A stretch of 5,675 nt of DNA from Bacteroidia bacterium. GTDB taxonomy: Bacteria > Bacteroidota > Bacteroidia > Cytophagales > Cyclobacteriaceae. The notes beneath the pieces were generated by a model. The model was not told where the DNA came from. It searched no databases and saw only the letters and a program-made list of their open reading frames with translations. The position numbers and the translations under genes were made by a program. Location of the stretch: assembly GCA_025356795.1 (NCBI GenBank), contig JANXRR010000486.1:1-5675 (forward strand), read 5' to 3'. Shown here one piece after another: positions 4,578-5,675 of the stretch (position 1 is the stretch's first letter; each line of letters starts with the position of its first letter).

Positions 4578-5675
4578 GATTGATCCCCTTTACTCCGAGA
4601 AATTTGAATCGCGCCACAATGCACCCAATGCTGCACAGATAGCAGAGATGCTGAAAGTAGTAAAGGCTGCATCAGTTGATGAATTGATTGACCAAACGGT
4701 GCCTGCAACTATTCGCTTGAAGAAAGCATTGAGCTTGCCAGCAGCACAATCGGAGTATGAGTTTTTGAACGAATTCAAAACGTTGGTTTCAAAAAACAAG
4801 ATTTATAAATCCTATATCGGCACGGGTTATTACAACTGCATCACGCCCGGTGTCATCCTTAGAAATATTTTAGAGAACCCGGGGTGGTATACTGCTTACA
4901 CTCCTTATCAAGCAGAGATTGCCCAAGGCCGCATGGAGGCATTGATCAATTATCAAACCATGATCATTGACCTTACGGGAATGGAGATTGCCAATGCCTC
5001 ACTGTTAGATGAGGCGACAGCCGCTGCCGAAGCCTTGCACCTGCTTCACGCTTCCAAGAAAGCTTCAAAAAAAGAATCATATAAATTTTTTGTGGATGAG
5101 AACACTTTTCCGCAAGTAATCGACTTGTTAAAAACCCGCTCTGCCCCTATTGGTGTTGACTTGGTGATTGGCCATGTTTCCACGCTTGACATTACCGATG
5201 CTAATTTATTTGGTGTCTACATTCAAAATCCGAACAATAACGGTGAGATAAAAGACTACACCGCCTTTATTGAAGCCGCACATGAGAAGGAAGTGTTTGT
5301 AATAATGGGTGCGGATTTGATGAGTTTGCTTCTTGTAAAATCGCCAGGTGAAATGGGTGCGGATGTTGTAGTGGGTTGCTCGCAGCGCTTCGGTGTGCCC
5401 ATGGGTTTTGGCGGCCCGCATGCAGCGTTCTTCGCTACCAAAGATGAATTCAAACGACAAATGCCCGGGCGGATCATTGGCATATCGCAAGATGCGCAAG
5501 GTAATCCTGGCTACCGCATGGCGTTGCAAACACGCGAGCAGCACATTCGCAGAGAGAAGGCAACTTCCAACATCTGTACAGCGCAAGTTCTATTGTCGGT
5601 AATGGCCAGTATGTATGCTGTTTATCACGGCCCTGATGGTTTGAAAAAAATTGCGGGAAGAATTCACGGACTGGC
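4576..5675 (+). CDS. gcvP: Glycine dehydrogenase (decarboxylating), P-protein, N-terminal part
   Basis: The frame is open from ATG 4576 to the window edge (366 codons plus two bases), so about 60 percent of a roughly 960-residue protein is missing. GcvP is the PLP enzyme that decarboxylates glycine and passes the aminomethyl group to lipoylated H-protein in the glycine cleavage system. Clear family motifs are SYIGTGYYN (79-87), [11 protein letters not shown] (109-119), [20 protein letters not shown] (132-151), [11 protein letters not shown] (277-287) and [17 protein letters not shown] (318-334). The first residues, [10 protein letters not shown], match the usual F..RH.gp opening, supporting this start. 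The PLP lysine lies in the missing C-terminal half. The start codon overlaps the last heptamer unit of the spacer, and no Shine-Dalgarno is present. The length expectation assumes the single-chain form of the enzyme usual in this phylum. Confidence 0.96.
   Translation, partial: MIDPLYSEKFESRHNAPNAAQIAEMLKVVKAASVDELIDQTVPATIRLKKALSLPAAQSEYEFLNEFKTLVSKNKIYKSYIGTGYYNCITPGVILRNILENPGWYTAYTPYQAEIAQGRMEALINYQTMIIDLTGMEIANASLLDEATAAAEALHLLHASKKASKKESYKFFVDENTFPQVIDLLKTRSAPIGVDLVIGHVSTLDITDANLFGVYIQNPNNNGEIKDYTAFIEAAHEKEVFVIMGADLMSLLLVKSPGEMGADVVVGCSQRFGVPMGFGGPHAAFFATKDEFKRQMPGRIIGISQDAQGNPGYRMALQTREQHIRREKATSNICTAQVLLSVMASMYAVYHGPDGLKKIAGRIHGL

Noticed and set aside
5206..5586. Minus-strand 126-codon open frame within gcvP
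   Set aside because: It is fully antisense to gcvP, which carries clear family motifs across the same stretch. The antisense frame has no recognisable domain.

Overview
The window looks like Bacteroidota DNA, probably of the Cytophagales type. The signs are moderate GC with AT-rich spacers, no Shine-Dalgarno sequences before the genes, TAnnTTTG-type promoter elements before nrnA and ndk, and protein sequences whose NDK and GcvP closely match how I remember Bacteroidota versions. I could run no database search, so the family calls rest on motifs and recall.

Layout. Left edge, minus strand: a 13-codon start of an exported protein (1-39), then nrnA (59-1075), a DHH/DHHA1 nano-RNase/pAp-phosphatase, with a promoter at 1083-1115. 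Middle, plus strand: a two-gene cassette of DUF433 antitoxin-like and DUF5615 PIN-like toxin-like proteins (1243-1807), then a lone 534-residue exported caspase-family protease carrying six Sel1 repeats (2108-3712). The caspase gene has unusually dyad-rich non-coding DNA on both sides (1808-2107 and 3713-4074). Right, plus strand: ndk (4075-4494, nucleoside diphosphate kinase), then the first 366 codons of gcvP (4576 to the window edge, glycine decarboxylase P-protein).

How it fits together. nrnA, ndk and gcvP are housekeeping genes for nanoRNA/pAp recycling, NTP balance and glycine cleavage. nrnA and ndk point away from each other, and their promoters share the string TTTGCGCCTT. The roughly 3-kb block between them holds only accessory-type genes, so it looks like a cargo site in an otherwise conserved divergent pair. 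The toxin-antitoxin-like pair and the secreted caspase need not act together: they are separated by 300 bases.

Most notable signals: (a) near-identical 108-bp Sel1 repeats with a two-repeat higher-order pattern; (b) two different families of period-7 (heptamer) microrepeats in the nrnA and ndk-gcvP spacers, the second arranged as inverted arms; (c) 15-bp odd-centred palindromes and paired direct repeats flanking the caspase gene; (d) predicted leaderless or nearly leaderless starts for nrnA and perhaps the DUF433 gene. I see no tRNA, rRNA, CRISPR array, IS element or convincing intrinsic terminator.
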